From contig OX031060.1 in assembly GCA_943736015.1 (NCBI GenBank), forward strand, positions 21,405,231-21,469,230: a DNA stretch of 64,000 bases, in the 5' to 3' direction. Position 1 is the stretch's first letter; every line of letters begins with the position of its first letter. This stretch comes from Tridacna crocea (lineage: Eukaryota > Mollusca > Bivalvia > Cardiida > Cardiidae). The notes below the pieces were generated by a model, which ran no database searches, had not been told where the DNA came from, and was given only the letters and a program-made list of their open reading frames with translations. This document shows, one piece after another, positions 21,390 to 31,769 of the stretch. The position numbers and the translations under genes were made by a program.

Positions 21390-21615
21390 TTAACATTTAC
21401 GAAATGATAAAATTTTAGAATTGTCTAAATTGAAAGCATTTGCAGACAATGAAATTAACATGACTCAAAAATAAAAATTTGTTCTGGGAGGGTAGAGAAA
21501 ATTGTGGGAAAAGGAGAAAATGTTGGTGACTAGCATTTCCTCCTTTTCCTGGATGTTTTCAAAAGGCTTCTTTTTCAGGGCCGTAAAAACCAGGGTTTGT
21601 TAGGGAAAGGGTTAA
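21390..21615 (-). mobile_element. Family A TTAA MITE abutting a splice acceptor
   Basis: TTAACATTTACGAAATGATA to TTAGGGAAAGGGTTAA. On the gene's strand its end is followed by CTTTTTTACAG and the exon. The core has drifted (AATGTTGGTGACTAGCATT). Confidence 0.85.
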
Positions 21616-21867
21616 TAAATTGAGTGAGAATATGTAAAGGATGGTTTGTTAAAAACACTTTGACAAAGGAATAAGCTTTTTTTTGAAAAAATGAGTTGTA
21701 CTGATATTCCCCATTGTAAGAAGAAAAGTCAGAGAGAAATTTAAGATACAGGAAGGACAACTTTGGAAAATACCATTATTTCTCTGTGATACATACGATC
21801 ATGTGATATGGAGTGACATAATCAAAAAGGACAACCTTCATATGGACAAGTATATTTTTCTCAACTA

Positions 21868-22095
21868 GTGACCCATCACCACACAATCCCTACTTTTGAC
21901 ACCCCTGAGAAAGAAGCCTTCAGAAAACATTGCGGGAAACGGAGAAAATGCTGGTTACCAGCATTTTCTCCTTTTTCCACAATGTTTTCTACCATTCACA
22001 AAATAAATTTCAAATTTTCAGTCACTTTTCTTTTGTCATCTGCAATTGCTTTCGATTTGGACAAACTGAAAATTTTGTTGTTTGGTAATGAGTTA
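21868..22095 (+). mobile_element. Family A MITE
   Basis: Starts GACCCATCACCACACAATCC (left TTAA mutated), continues with TACTTTTGACACCCCTGAG and ends TTGTTTGGTAATGAGTTAA. The stem contains GGAAACGGAGAAAATGCTGG. Confidence 0.83.
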
Positions 22096-22157
22096 AGTAG
22101 AAACTGTTAATACCACATGACATAATTTCAATATCAATCAAAGCCTAGCCTTGTTTC

Positions 22158-22340
22158 TTAACCCTTTACCAAACGACAAAATTCAAGACTGGCCAAATTT
22201 GAAAGCACTTGCAGATGACATAACAAAGGTAACTCAACAATTGCAATTTGTTCTAAGCAGGGTAGAAAACATTGTGGGAAAATGAGACAATGCTGGTAAC
22301 CAGCTTCTTTTTCAGGGCCGTAAAATAATACAGATTATTT
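22158..22340 (-). mobile_element. Family A MITE with core deletion
   Basis: TTAACCCTTTACCAAACGAC, GGCCAAATTTGAAAGCACTT, then CAATGCTGGTAACCAGC joined directly to TTCTTTTTCAGGGCCG. The second half of the hairpin is gone, and the right end fades at TTTGTTATCTC. Confidence 0.75.
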
Positions 22341-22567
22341 GTTATCTCTACCAAACGACAAATTTTCGACTGGTCCAAACTGAAAGCATTTGCAGACGAC
22401 AAAATAAAAGTGACTGTAAATTTTAAGTTTGTTTTGTAAAGGGTAGAAAACATTGAGGGAAAAGGAGAAAATGCTGGTTACCAGCAGTTTCTCCTTTTCC
22501 GGCAATGTTTTCTAATGGCTTCTTTCCCAGAGTCGTCAAAAGTAGGGATTGCTTGGTAATGGGTTAA
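22338..22567 (-). mobile_element. Family A MITE
   Basis: Continues from the previous copy at CTCTACCAAACGACAAATTT and ends GCTTGGTAATGGGTTAA. Its first bases merge with the decayed end of its neighbour, so the left boundary is approximate. Confidence 0.8.
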
Positions 22568-22661
22568 AGGTTTAAAGAAAAGAAAACACTGTGGGAAAAG
22601 CAGGAAATACTGGTTACCTGCATTTTCACCTTTTCCTACAATCTTTTCAAAGTTGTCCTCC

Positions 22662-22815
22662 TTAACTCTTTACCAAACGACAAGATACTAGACTGGGCCA
22701 AATAAAACACACTTGCAGACCATAAATTAAACATAACTCTCCTTTTCCAACAATGTTTTCTAAAGGCTTCTTTCTCAGGGTCGTCAAAAGTCGGGATTGT
22801 GTGGTAAAGGGTTAA
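22662..22815 (-). mobile_element. Family A TTAA MITE, half hairpin lost
   Basis: TTAACTCTTTACCAAACGAC and GTGTGGTAAAGGGTTAA mark intact ends. Between them, CATAAATTAAACATAACTCT joins directly to CCTTTTCCAACAATG. Confidence 0.82.
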
Positions 22816-22869
22816 GATCTTAAAAGTAGTGGATAATTTGCTAAAGGGTTAAAAAAGAGAGCAGCTTAC

Positions 22870-22987
22870 TTTTGTCTTTGACATTTTTTCTCTCCATCTC
22901 ACTGCTGGAAGCTTTATGGAGTGTCTCAGCTCTAACCAATACTTCATCTAACTTGGCACGCTTCACATCCATCTCTTGAAGGAAGCC
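22870..22987 (-). CDS. DMD: Dystrophin exon: helix B of repeat R20
   Basis: A 118-nt exon (phase 0 to 1) with acceptor ATCATTATAG and donor GTAAGC. It encodes GFLQEMDVKRAKLDEVL, then VRAETLHKASSSEMERKN and VKDK plus one base. Human R20 reads TMQDLEQRRPQLEELITAAQ here, so charge pattern and length match. The exon starts exactly where the R20 exon at 32301 ends in human register, so no residue is missing between them. This matters for judging the candidate extra exon at 26304. Confidence 0.93.
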
Positions 22988-23004
22988 CTATAATGATTAA
23001 CGAT

Positions 23005-23234
23005 ATATAAAGACCTCATAGTTACTCATTTTGATGTATCAACAACAGACAGCTTATGAAAAGAATAGTGGGAAAAAGGAGGAATTGCTCATAATGAGCA
23101 ATTTCTCCTTTTCCGACAATGTTTTCAACTCAATCAGATATCTATATCCTCATTTGTCCATATTTTTGACATCATATCTTTATTTGCTGTTGAAATGGAA
23201 GAGTCTCAAATTGGCATATCAGTTAAATGGTTAA
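23005..23234. mobile_element. Family B2 MITE next to a splice acceptor
   Basis: The left end is decayed (ATAAAGACCTCATAGTTACT); the right end is TATCAGTTAAATGGTTAA. It has TGATGTATCAACAACAGACA, the core GAATTGCTCATAATGAGCAA and GACATCATATCTTTATTTGC. It begins about 18 bases from the acceptor of exon 22870-22987. Confidence 0.8.
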
Positions 23235-24583
23235 AGAAGACATAGGACACTGTTACATAAAATAGATGATAGTTGACCTCTATATAAAACAACTTTTTTT
23301 TTTGACTTTTCAAAACTGAAAGCATTTGCAAAATGAATTCAGCCTTACAGCCTATCTCAAAATATTTTTTGCCTTTGCTTCCAGTGTAGATCATGATCAG
23401 AGTGCACAGAATGTGCCCCTATTTTCATCTCTTTCATTCAAATACAAATCTCATATCTCGAGCAAAAACCTATTTGAGCAAAGGCTTTCAATCTGGGATT
23501 ACAGTTTCTATTTTGTTACTACACACCTTTCTGTAATGCAAGTGGCTTTTTATGCTATAGAAATTAAAAACATCTGAAAGACTGATAAATGGAGAAAGTG
23601 CACTAAGTGAACAATTTCTCAATTCCTTAAACCGATGTCTTGGTTGTTGATTAATGGATCTGTATCTTATACAGATTTTTGTGGTATTTGTCGAAGACAA
23701 TACCACTATGAGTTCAAGATTGAATTTTGATAACCATGTATCTTATTTTGTGCAAAGCCAAAGGAAATAAACCCAGTTAAACTCATTTTTTCTCAGGCAA
23801 ACAAGTTTTTCGGTAGCACTCAGATATGTAATTTGAAATGGCATTTTAAAATACATTGGGCGAGGCCATCAATCGTTGAGATACTTATTTTATATTGAAA
23901 ATAGCTTCTTAGCTTCTATCGCTCATAGCCTTTTATTGGCGCAATGTTACAAATTTGCCTGCTTTTTTGTTCCAAACCAATTCATTCCATGGCTTGTTTG
24001 TCCTATGATTGCGTGCTTCTCCATGTGATTGCTCATGAATATTTTTAGATCGAAGTAATTAATTGTAATGTTGGAAATTAAATGTAAAAGGATAAAGATA
24101 TTTCAAAATTATAGTTTTAAGGTTCATGAGCACTCTCCCTTCACCTGAAAAGGTATTCATTTGCTTAGTGGGTTGATTTTTAAGCCAATATTTGAACAAT
24201 GTGTCTCTTTTTCTTTCAAACTTTTATTTCCACACAACGAGTTTCCTTGACAAATACCACTTCAGCGTTCTCAACGCTTTGATTTTCTGAGAAATCCTGA
24301 AACTAAAATGGGCTGAAATTTGCAGAATTTGAAATGGGGTACTGGGTTAATACATGCATACATTTCATAAGTGCATTGTTCATTGTGCAATGGTTTGTGA
24401 AGTTAAGAGCAAATTAAAAACATTGTACAAGAATGACAAAGACAAATTGTATCACAAGTACAGGACAAGCATGCAAATGTACGTACAGTTTCATCCTTTG
24501 ATTATTACATCTATGCACCTAACCCTTTGACATAAAAGCCTAAATCCTGCTACTTACAAGCCCAACTCAATGTGCCTGTAGGA

Positions 24584-24845
24584 TTTTACCACACAATCCC
24601 TACTCCTAACGACCCAGAGAAAGAAAGCTTTTGAAAAAACATGTGGAAATAGGAGAAAATGCTGGTAACCAGCATTTTCTCCTTTTCCTCTATGTTTTCT
24701 GTGCTATAAATGACAAGTTTCACACTTTTAATTTCCTTCAATTCATTGTCTGCTTTTGCTTTCAATTTCAACAAGTTAAAGCATACATCTCTCTCAATTT
24801 CATCAATTTTAATGTTAAGTATTTTTTCTCCTGAAAACAAAATTT
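24584..24845 (+). mobile_element. Decayed family A MITE
   Basis: TTTTACCACACAATCCCTAC is clear, and the core AATGCTGGTAACCAGCATT is perfect. The tail is diverged (TTGTCTGCTTTTGCTTTC, ACAAAATTTTAATG). Confidence 0.65.
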
Positions 24846-25611
24846 TAATGCTGCTGACAAATTTGAGAATATGAATATGTGTGATAATAATCTGGCAAAA
24901 GGAAAATTGCTTCTGACAAGAATAAATAAGCCATGGTGTTTTTCAAATGTGATCTACTGAAAGGCCAAAAATTAATGTTGTGTGGAGGATGTACTGAGTT
25001 AACCCTTTACCAGATCACAAAACTTTACCCTTGCAAAAATTCACAGCAGTTTCAGAGCTTTCAGGCAAGAATGTCTCAACAAAAATTTGACAATGTAAAA
25101 CAAGATCACACTGCTCAATTGAGGAAAAATAACTAAGCATTGAACTCTTTACCTTGACAAAATTTTACACTTATAGAAATTTAAAGCATTTATAGTTAAC
25201 GATATTAAAGTGGCTCAAATGATTGGCACCAGGGGTTTTATAGGACACAAGATTTCTACATCCGTATATGCATGAATATAGGACTTGACTGTATTATGTA
25301 TTTTCAGGAGTACATGCACACATAAAAATTGATTCCAAATCTCAACATAAAATCTTAAATAAAACAAAACAATCCCTGGTCAACTGACCTTTCTTTGAAA
25401 ACTCTCAGAACCTTACTACAGTCAAAAACAATCACAGTTTTTCTGACAACAGTCATACTTGATATGCTATCTCCCATACTTCCTATATTCTCTTTACAGT
25501 AGTCTTGAGTCAGTGCCTCTGCACAATCATCAGTCACTATAGACAAAGTTATTGTTTTCACAATTAGATTTTTCACATTATTTTATAACATCTACTCTGT
25601 GGCATTAGTAT

Positions 25612-25835
25612 TTAACTCTTTACCAAATGACAGAATTATAGACCGGTCCCAATTGAAAGCATTTGCACTCGACAAAATAAATGTGACTGAAAATTTGAAA
25701 TATGGTTTGGGAAGGCTAGAACACTTTGTGGGAAAAGGAGAAAATGCTGGTTACAGCATTTTCTCCTTTTCCCACAATATTTTCAAAAGGCTTCTTTTTT
25801 AAGGTCATTAAAAGTCGGGATTGTGAGGTAAAGAA
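25612..25835 (-). mobile_element. Family A MITE
   Basis: TTAACTCTTTACCAAATGAC to GGGATTGTGAGGTAAAG. The right TTAA is lost. The centre lacks two bases (AATGCTGGTTACAGCATT), so the loop is asymmetric. Confidence 0.82.
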
Positions 25836-26303
25836 AACTATACAGCACAACTGTTATGGCACACATGCTTTTAGAAAGCTCTTTGGAGGAAACAGAGAAG
25901 CAAATCAAGTCCAAACTGTATTCATATTTGGAGATGCAGCATTTCCTACCCAAACACAAATAAATCTTGGCTAAACAGTCTCTTGAATTTGCGGAGGGAA
26001 AGATTAGACCCTCCTTGATGATCAGCATAAAGATAAAAAGTATGGGACCCCTGAAATTAGGGCCTGAACCTCTGACTTTTTCAAGGATCCCCAATTTTGC
26101 AAAGCTCTGTAAACTGCAAGGGCACAATTGCCACTGTAATACATTTCAAAACATTTAGGAAAAGGAGACACCGTCAGATTTCTGCAATTACTCCTTGTCC
26201 TCAAGTGTTATTTCAAAAACCTCTTCCTGGAAGTTATGAACAGAGGGTGATCTGGTAAAGGTTCAAGATGAGAGTCACAACAATATTTCTACAACATGCA
26301 GAC

Positions 26304-26645
26304 CTGTAACTGTCGAAGTTGTGAGGCCATGTCCTTCACAAGGGTTTTAACTCTTTACCACACGAGAAAATTTTAGGCTGGTCTAATTTGAAGGCATTTG
26401 CAGACGACAAAATAAAAGGGACTGAAAAATTGAAAATTGGTTTGAGAAGGGTAGAAAACATTGTGGGAAAAGGAGAAAATGCTGGTTACCAGCATTTTCT
26501 CCTTTTCCCACAATGTTTTCAAAAGGCTTCTATATCAGGGTCGTTAAAAGTCGGGATTGTGTGGTAAAGAGTTAATGGCCTCAAACTCGGAAATGCTTAG
26601 ATTCTCAATGCAATCTGTCTTTAGCTCTATGTTCCCACTATTATT
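26304..26645 (-). pseudogene. DMD: Candidate 117-nt exon split by a TTAA MITE
   Basis: On the minus strand, GGTTTTTCAG precedes 26645 and GTCTGC follows 26304. Taking out 26351-26575 (the MITE plus one TTAA copy) leaves 117 nt, 39 codons with no stop, phase 0 at both ends. The peptide starts NNSGNIELKTDC and includes LSISEFEAIKTLVKDMASQL, which reads like a spectrin-type helix. It lies between two dystrophin exons that join in phase 0, so including it would keep the frame. With the MITE present the frame meets a stop within about 20 codons. The flanking R20 exons already fit human R20 without it, so it may be a cassette exon, a duplicated exon, or chance. Confidence 0.5.
26347..26575 (-). mobile_element. 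Family A TTAA MITE inside the candidate exon
   Basis: Well preserved: TTAACTCTTTACCACACGAG to GTGTGGTAAAGAGTTAA, 221 bp between the TTAA copies, perfect core. In the exon frame its first bases read in as Asn-Ser-Leu-Pro before a TAA. Confidence 0.92.
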
Positions 26646-27169
26646 CTGAAAAACCAATAGGTTAAAAGCTAATGCAAGGAGGTGTACAAAACATGCAGTT
26701 AGTATTTTCTAAGCTGGCTTCATCATCAAACTATTTACGATGAAATTACACACCTATCATTTCTTTCAAATTGTTTAGATGTCTCTATTATTTCTTTCAG
26801 ATCCTTTATACTCTTTTGTCCATTTTTAAACAGGTTAACAAACTTTATTAGCTGAGAATATTTTTAAAGTTTTGTGTAGTGTCTATCAGCTACTTGTATG
26901 ATACTGAAGAAAACATCACTACATACAGAAAATTCTAGCGTTAATTATCTAAACAGATGTAAATTTTGTCCTTTTACAGATAGTGCACCATAATGTGGAT
27001 TCTTGTAACATTACTAATAAAAGTACTGATTCTGGTGAGACTCGGGTAACCTGTAAACAATCAGGCTATTGATGCTGGTTCTTCGCATTGTTTATGGATT
27101 ACCAGAGTCCAAGCCAATTCTGTACCATGAAAGGTGATTTTTCATTAATCCTATCAGGGTGCTCTATTC

Positions 27170-27398
27170 CCAACTCATTACTATACAACTATATTTTAAG
27201 CTTGACAAAATCGAAAGCATTTGCAGACGACAACATGAAAGTGACTGAAAATTTGAAATTTGTTTTGAGAAGAGTAGAAAACATTGTGGGAAAAGGAGAA
27301 AATGCTGGTTACCAGCATTTTCTCCTTTTCCCAAAATGTTTTTTGAAGGATTGCTTCTCAGGGTCATCAAATGTAGGGATAGACTGATAATGGGTTAA
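27170..27398 (-). mobile_element. Family A MITE
   Basis: CAACTCATTACTATACAAC (left TTAA lost) to GATAATGGGTTAA. The stem GTGGGAAAAGGAGAAAATGC has one mismatch on the far side (CCCAAAATG). Confidence 0.83.
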
Positions 27399-27690
27399 CA
27401 GGAAAAATATTTTCTCCATAATAAATGGTCTGAAGTTTCTTTAGCTCTTTTGTTAGTATACTACTTGCCATCAACAGAAATACAGTGAATCAAGTTAACC
27501 AAAACCAAAGCAAGATATTCAGCTTTAGTGAAAAATAAAACAATTGTACGTTGCTACAGAATGAAGTCTTAAGACTTTGTTAGAAAAAGAGAAATTGCTT
27601 GTCATTTCTTTTACCACAATACTTTCCATATGTTTCAGTTTAGTTTTTTCATCAAATTCTTCTGTTCTTAGTTACAGCCTTAGTCAGGCC

Positions 27691-27920
27691 TTAACCCATT
27701 ACCACACAATCCCTACTTTTTACGACCCTGAGAAAGAAGCCTTTATGAAAACATTGTGGGAAAAGGAGAAAATGCTGGTAACCAGCATTTTCTCCTTTTC
27801 CCACAACGTTTTCTATCCTTCACAAAACAAATTTCAAATTTTCAGTCACTTTTATTTTGTCGTCTGCAAATGCTTTCAGTTTGGACCAGTCTAAAATTTT
27901 GTCGTTTGGTAAAGAGTTAA
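27691..27920 (+). mobile_element. Family A TTAA MITE
   Basis: TTAACCCATTACCACACAAT to GTCGTTTGGTAAAGAGTTAA. A near-consensus copy with head ACTTTTTACGACCCTGAGAA and tail TTTTGTCGTCTGCAAATGC. Confidence 0.92.
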
Positions 27921-28054
27921 GCGACCCTAAGGAAAACAGTTTTTGAAAACAATTTGTGAATAATGCTTTCTATCCTTTCTTTGTGTCAATTTTTCATCTG
28001 CAAATGCTTTCAGTTTGGACCAGTATAAAAATTTGCAGTCTGGTAAAGAGTTAA
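27921..28054 (+). mobile_element. Internally deleted family A MITE, direct neighbour
   Basis: Starts CGACCCTAAGGAAAACAG, lacking its head terminus, loses the whole hairpin core, and ends CAGTCTGGTAAAGAGTTAA. Its right TTAA (28051-28054) begins the next element. Confidence 0.68.
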
Positions 28055-28278
28055 CTCTTTCCCAAATGAAAAAATTTAGACTCTTCCAAACTCAAAGAGC
28101 TTGCAGAAAACAATACAAAATTTGATAAAAATGGCATAAAGTTCTCCAAATGAGTAGAAAACAGGGTGGGAAAAGGAGAAATTGCTTGTTACGAGTAATT
28201 TCTCCTTTTCCCACAGTGTTTTTAAAAGACTTGTACTGCAGACACATCGAAACAAGGGCTTTTTTGGGAAAGGGTTAA
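28051..28278. mobile_element. Hybrid TTAA MITE with B2-type core
   Basis: The left arm resembles a family A tail (TTAACTCTTTCCCAAATGAA, AGAGCTTGCAGAAAACAAT). The core is the B2 type, GGAGAAATTGCTTGTTACG. The right arm has GACTTGTACTGCAGACACAT and ends TTTGGGAAAGGGTTAA. Confidence 0.75.
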
Positions 28279-28935
28279 CTGTAAGTTGGTCCAAAATCCT
28301 ATGCCCATTTACTGCAGGGAAAACTAATACCATACAAATAAAACTCTCTGACTTCCAAAACTTCAAGCCAGTTCTAGACAGCAAACTAAAAATGGGTCAC
28401 AAGAGAAAAGACTTGTCTTTGAAAGGTGAAAAGGTGAAAAACACAGTGGGAAAAGTGGAAAATACTGGTAACCAGTATGGTCTCCTATTCACTTTGTACT
28501 CCAGAGGCCCCTGTCCAGAGGTTGTTGGTGGAGGGTCAATAAAATTTGCAGATCTACCAATCATTACAGTCTCCCTCATGCATTTCGTTTTCATTGATTT
28601 TTCAGGAATCATGATTTTGTACAATATGCTAGTCTGCTTAAGATTCATCATGAATACCCTGCATGCATATGATGAAAAAGTAATTATTAATTAACTCACA
28701 GCAATACTGTCACAGTTAGTAGTTTTTATCTATTTTGCATGAAAAAGAAAAATATGCAACTCGTGAGGTAACACTTTTGTGAAAATATTTAACAAAATAC
28801 ATATATTTTAGACTAACTATTTTTGGTGATCTTCAGTGCACATTTCAAACAATAAAGAAAAGATGTGTGTCAAATAAACATTAAAATGGTATGTAATACT
28901 TTCTATAAAGTTTCCATCAAATTCAAAACCACCGA

Positions 28936-29169
28936 TAAACCCATTACAACACAATCCCTACTTTTGACAACCTAGAGAAAGAAGCCTTTTGAAAACATTG
29001 TGGGAAAAGGAGAAAATGCTGCTGACCAGCATTTTCTCCTTTTCCAACAAAGCTTCCTTCTCTATCAAAGCAAAATTGCACCATTTGAGCTACTATACAC
29101 TGATATTGTTGTCTGCAAATGCTTTGAGGTTGGATAGGTCTAAAATTTTGCTGTGTGGTAATGGGTTAA
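28936..29169 (+). mobile_element. Family A MITE, first of a tandem pair
   Basis: AAACCCATTACAACACAATC (left TTAA mutated) to CTGTGTGGTAATGGGTTAA. The core is AATGCTGCTGACCAGCATT. The second half of the arm is replaced by CTTCCTTCTCTATCAAAGC. Confidence 0.8.
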
Positions 29170-29394
29170 CCCATTACCACACAATCCCTACTTTTGACGC
29201 CCCTGAGAAAGAAACCTTTTGAAAACCCTGTGAGAAAAGGAGAAAATGCTGGTAACCAGCATTTTCTCCTTTTCCCACAGTGTTTTCTACCCTTCCCAGA
29301 ACAAATTTCAATTTTTCAGTCACCTTTATTTTGTCGTCTGCAAATGCTTTCAATTTGGATCAGTGTAAATTCTTCTTGTGTGGTAATGGGTTAA
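29166..29394 (+). mobile_element. Family A TTAA MITE, second of a tandem pair
   Basis: Shares the TTAA at 29166-29169 with its neighbour, in the same orientation. Runs to TTGTGTGGTAATGGGTTAA with head CTTTTGACGCCCCTGAGAAA and an intact core. Confidence 0.9.
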
Positions 29395-29457
29395 ACAAAC
29401 ACAAGAAGATTGAAATCCATGAGGTCATAGGTGTATGGTTCTAACGTTGCTTGGTGT

Positions 29458-29669
29458 TTTTACAAAACAACAATTTTTTTTAATTGGAGCAAATTAAAAG
29501 CATTTGCCGACAACTAACTAAGATGTAGCAAAGTCAATATTTTCTATCTTTGACAGGGTAGAAAACATTGTTGGAAAAGGAGACAATGCCTGTTACCAGC
29601 ATTTTCTCCTTTTCCCTCATTCAAAGCTTTTTCTATTAGGATCCTTAAAAGGCCACATGATAGGGTTAA
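29458..29669 (-). mobile_element. Decayed family A MITE
   Basis: AAAAGCATTTGCCGACAACT, GGGTAGAAAACATTGTTGG, a partly intact core (AATGCCTGTTACCAGCATT) and CACATGATAGGGTTAA. Confidence 0.65.
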
Positions 29670-30232
29670 TCAGCATTAATGCTTAGTCAAAATGAATCAC
29701 ATTTTAATTTATCCTCTGCAAATGTCATTCTAGAAATAGATGAAAATGACATACCTAATCAGTATAAAAAATTTGCAGACTCGGCAGTTTTATTGCTATT
29801 TTCATCAGAATGTCTGGTAAAAGAGCAGTGTTGATCGAAAGATATACTAAACATTATTCCCAGTCTGATCTTGATGTACACTGTCTATATTAGGGACTTA
29901 ATCTGCTTTCAGTGTCATACAGGTTAAACTGCTTATATATAGGACATGGTTTAAAGAACTGTATAATCAGTTGTTTCTAATTTAGAGAATGCATATGCAG
30001 GGGTTTATCTGGATCAAACGGGATTTGTTTGCAAGGCAACCAGTGGAATAATAAGCGGTTTTTGAATATTGCTCGGCAATCTATAATCTGCTTGAGAACA
30101 TGGACCATTTTATGCCCTTATAAAGTCTTTCAGAGAAGTTCTAATGCTTTTTCATGTAAGATATTCTAGATACATCTGTCAAAAATGCTGACAACCTACA
30201 TTTTTTCCTTTTCATACAATGTTTTTACCCTT

Positions 30233-30470
30233 TTAACCCTTTAACACACAATGACAACTTTTAACGCCCCAGAAAGAGAAGACTTTTGAAAACCTTGTGG
30301 GAAAAGGAGAAAATGCTGGTTACCAGCATTTTCTCCTTTTCCCACTATGTTTTCTACCCTATCTAAGAAAAATCATTTCATATGGGCCACACTGAAATTG
30401 CCATCTGCAAATGCTTTGAATTCGAACAGGTCTAAGTGTTGCCGTACTGTAAAGGGTTAAAGAAAAATTC
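30233..30470 (+). mobile_element. Family A TTAA MITE
   Basis: TTAACCCTTTAACACACAAT to GTACTGTAAAGGGTTAA. The tail differs from consensus (TCATTTCATATGGGCCACAC), a variant also seen at 30470-30512 and 50920. Confidence 0.85.
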
Positions 30471-30511
30471 CATTGTATGAGCCACATTTGAATTGTCATC
30501 TGCAAAGGTTT

Positions 30512-30741
30512 TTAACCCTTTCCCACACAATCCCAACTTTAAAGGACCCTGAAAAAGAAGGCTTTTGAAAACACTGTGGAAAAAGAATAAAATGCTGGTA
30601 ACCAGCATATTCTTCTTTTCCAACAATGTTTTCTATTCTGATGGAAACAAATTTCAATTTTTGAGTTTACATTTATTTTGTCATCTGCAAATGCTTCCAA
30701 TTGGGACAAGTCTAAAATTTTGTCGTTTGGTAAAGAGTTAA
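30512..30741 (+). mobile_element. Family A TTAA MITE
   Basis: TTAACCCTTTCCCACACAAT to GTCGTTTGGTAAAGAGTTAA. The core AATGCTGGTAACCAGCATAT has a drifted second half. Confidence 0.87.
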
Positions 30742-30774
30742 GATGGAGAAGTCTACATTTTTCTTATGTTGTAA

Positions 30775-30990
30775 AGAGTTCACCACATGGTGAATTTTGG
30801 ACTCTTCCAAAATGGCACATGTCAGAATTTTAGTCATGTTCATATTTAAAGCATTTGTAGATGATAATTTCATAGTGGCTCAAATGACACATTTATTTTT
30901 TGATAGAGTAAGAACTTTGTGGGAAAGGAAGAAAATGCTGGTCACCAGCATTTTCTCATTTTCCCACAATGTTTTCAAAAGGGTTGTTAA
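30775..30990 (-). mobile_element. Truncated family A MITE
   Basis: TTCACCACATGGTGAATTTT, then AAAGCATTTGTAGATGATAA and the core AATGCTGGTCACCAGCATT. It stops at CAAAAGGGTTG, missing the head. Its right border is the left TTAA of the next copy. Confidence 0.7.
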
Positions 30991-31215
30991 CCCATTACCA
31001 CACAATTCCAACTTTTGACGACCCTGAGAAAGAAGCCTTTAGGAAAAATTGTGGGAAATGGAGAAAATACCGGTAACCAGCATTTTCTCCTTTTCCAACG
31101 ATGTTTTCTACCCTTCACAAAACAATTTTCAAATTTTCAGTCACTTTTATTATGTCGTCTGAAAATGCTTTTGATTTGGACAAATCCAAAATATTGTCAT
31201 TTGGTAATGAGTTAA
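30987..31215 (+). mobile_element. Family A TTAA MITE
   Basis: TTAACCCATTACCACACAAT to TCATTTGGTAATGAGTTAA. The core is drifted on one side (AATACCGGTAACCAGCATT). Its right end runs straight into the 31-bp repeats. Confidence 0.88.
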
Positions 31216-31492
31216 AAGTCATCATGGGTAGTAAAGTGTCGTTAAAAATCATCATTGTGTGGTGAAGGGTCGTTAAAAGTCATCATTGTGTGGTGAAGGG
31301 TCGTTAAAAGTCATCATTGTGTGGTGAAGGGTCGTTAAAAGTCATCATTGTGTGGTGAAGGGTCGTTAAAAGTCATCATTGTGTGGTGAAGGGTCGTTAA
31401 AAGTCATCATTGTGTGGTGAAGGGCCGTTAAAAGTCATCATTGTGTGGTGAAGGGTCGTTAAAAGTCATCATTGAGTGGTAAAGGGTTCAAT
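31208..31492. repeat. 31-bp minisatellite derived from a MITE end
   Basis: About nine units of 31 bp, near perfect in the middle, each containing CGTTAAAAGTCATCATTGTG and TGGTGAAGGGT. Units start near 31212, 31241, 31272, 31303, 31334, 31365, 31396, 31427 and 31458. The unit equals the head terminus of family A on this strand (GTTAAAAGTCGGGATTGTGT, GGTAAAGGGTT) with small changes. Confidence 0.92.
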
Positions 31493-31769
31493 CCATTCAA
31501 TTCTGAGAAAATCCCCATTTTCATTGGGCATACAGTTTGACATAACTGTTTCCATACATGTGTCTTAACTTTATACCACACAACAAAATTTTAGACTTGT
31601 CCAATTCCAATGCATTTGCACATAACAAATGAAATGTGACTCTTAATTGTGAAAGCTGTCTTTAAAAGTGCAGAAAACATTGTGGAACAATAGCTCGCTG
31701 GCCTTCAGCCAGTGGAGCTAAAAAGGAGAAAACGTTGGTTTTCTCAAGATGGTTAAGTCAGGTATAGGT

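Larger units (their letters stand above)
21379..22869 (-). other. DMD: Intron within R20, almost entirely transposon-derived
   Basis: A 1.5-kb intron made mostly of family A copies (21390-21615, 21868-22095, 22158-22567, 22662-22815) and a hairpin fragment near 22570-22661. The unexplained remainder is mainly 21616-21867. Confidence 0.88.

Noticed and set aside
28182-28694. 170-codon open frame, the longest in the window
   Set aside because: It starts in a MITE core and runs through intron with a decayed MITE. Composition and content do not look coding, and part is open on both strands.
31208-31492. Regular 31-bp repeats resembling a CRISPR array
   Set aside because: Units are directly adjacent without spacers, in an animal intron, and clearly derive from a MITE end.
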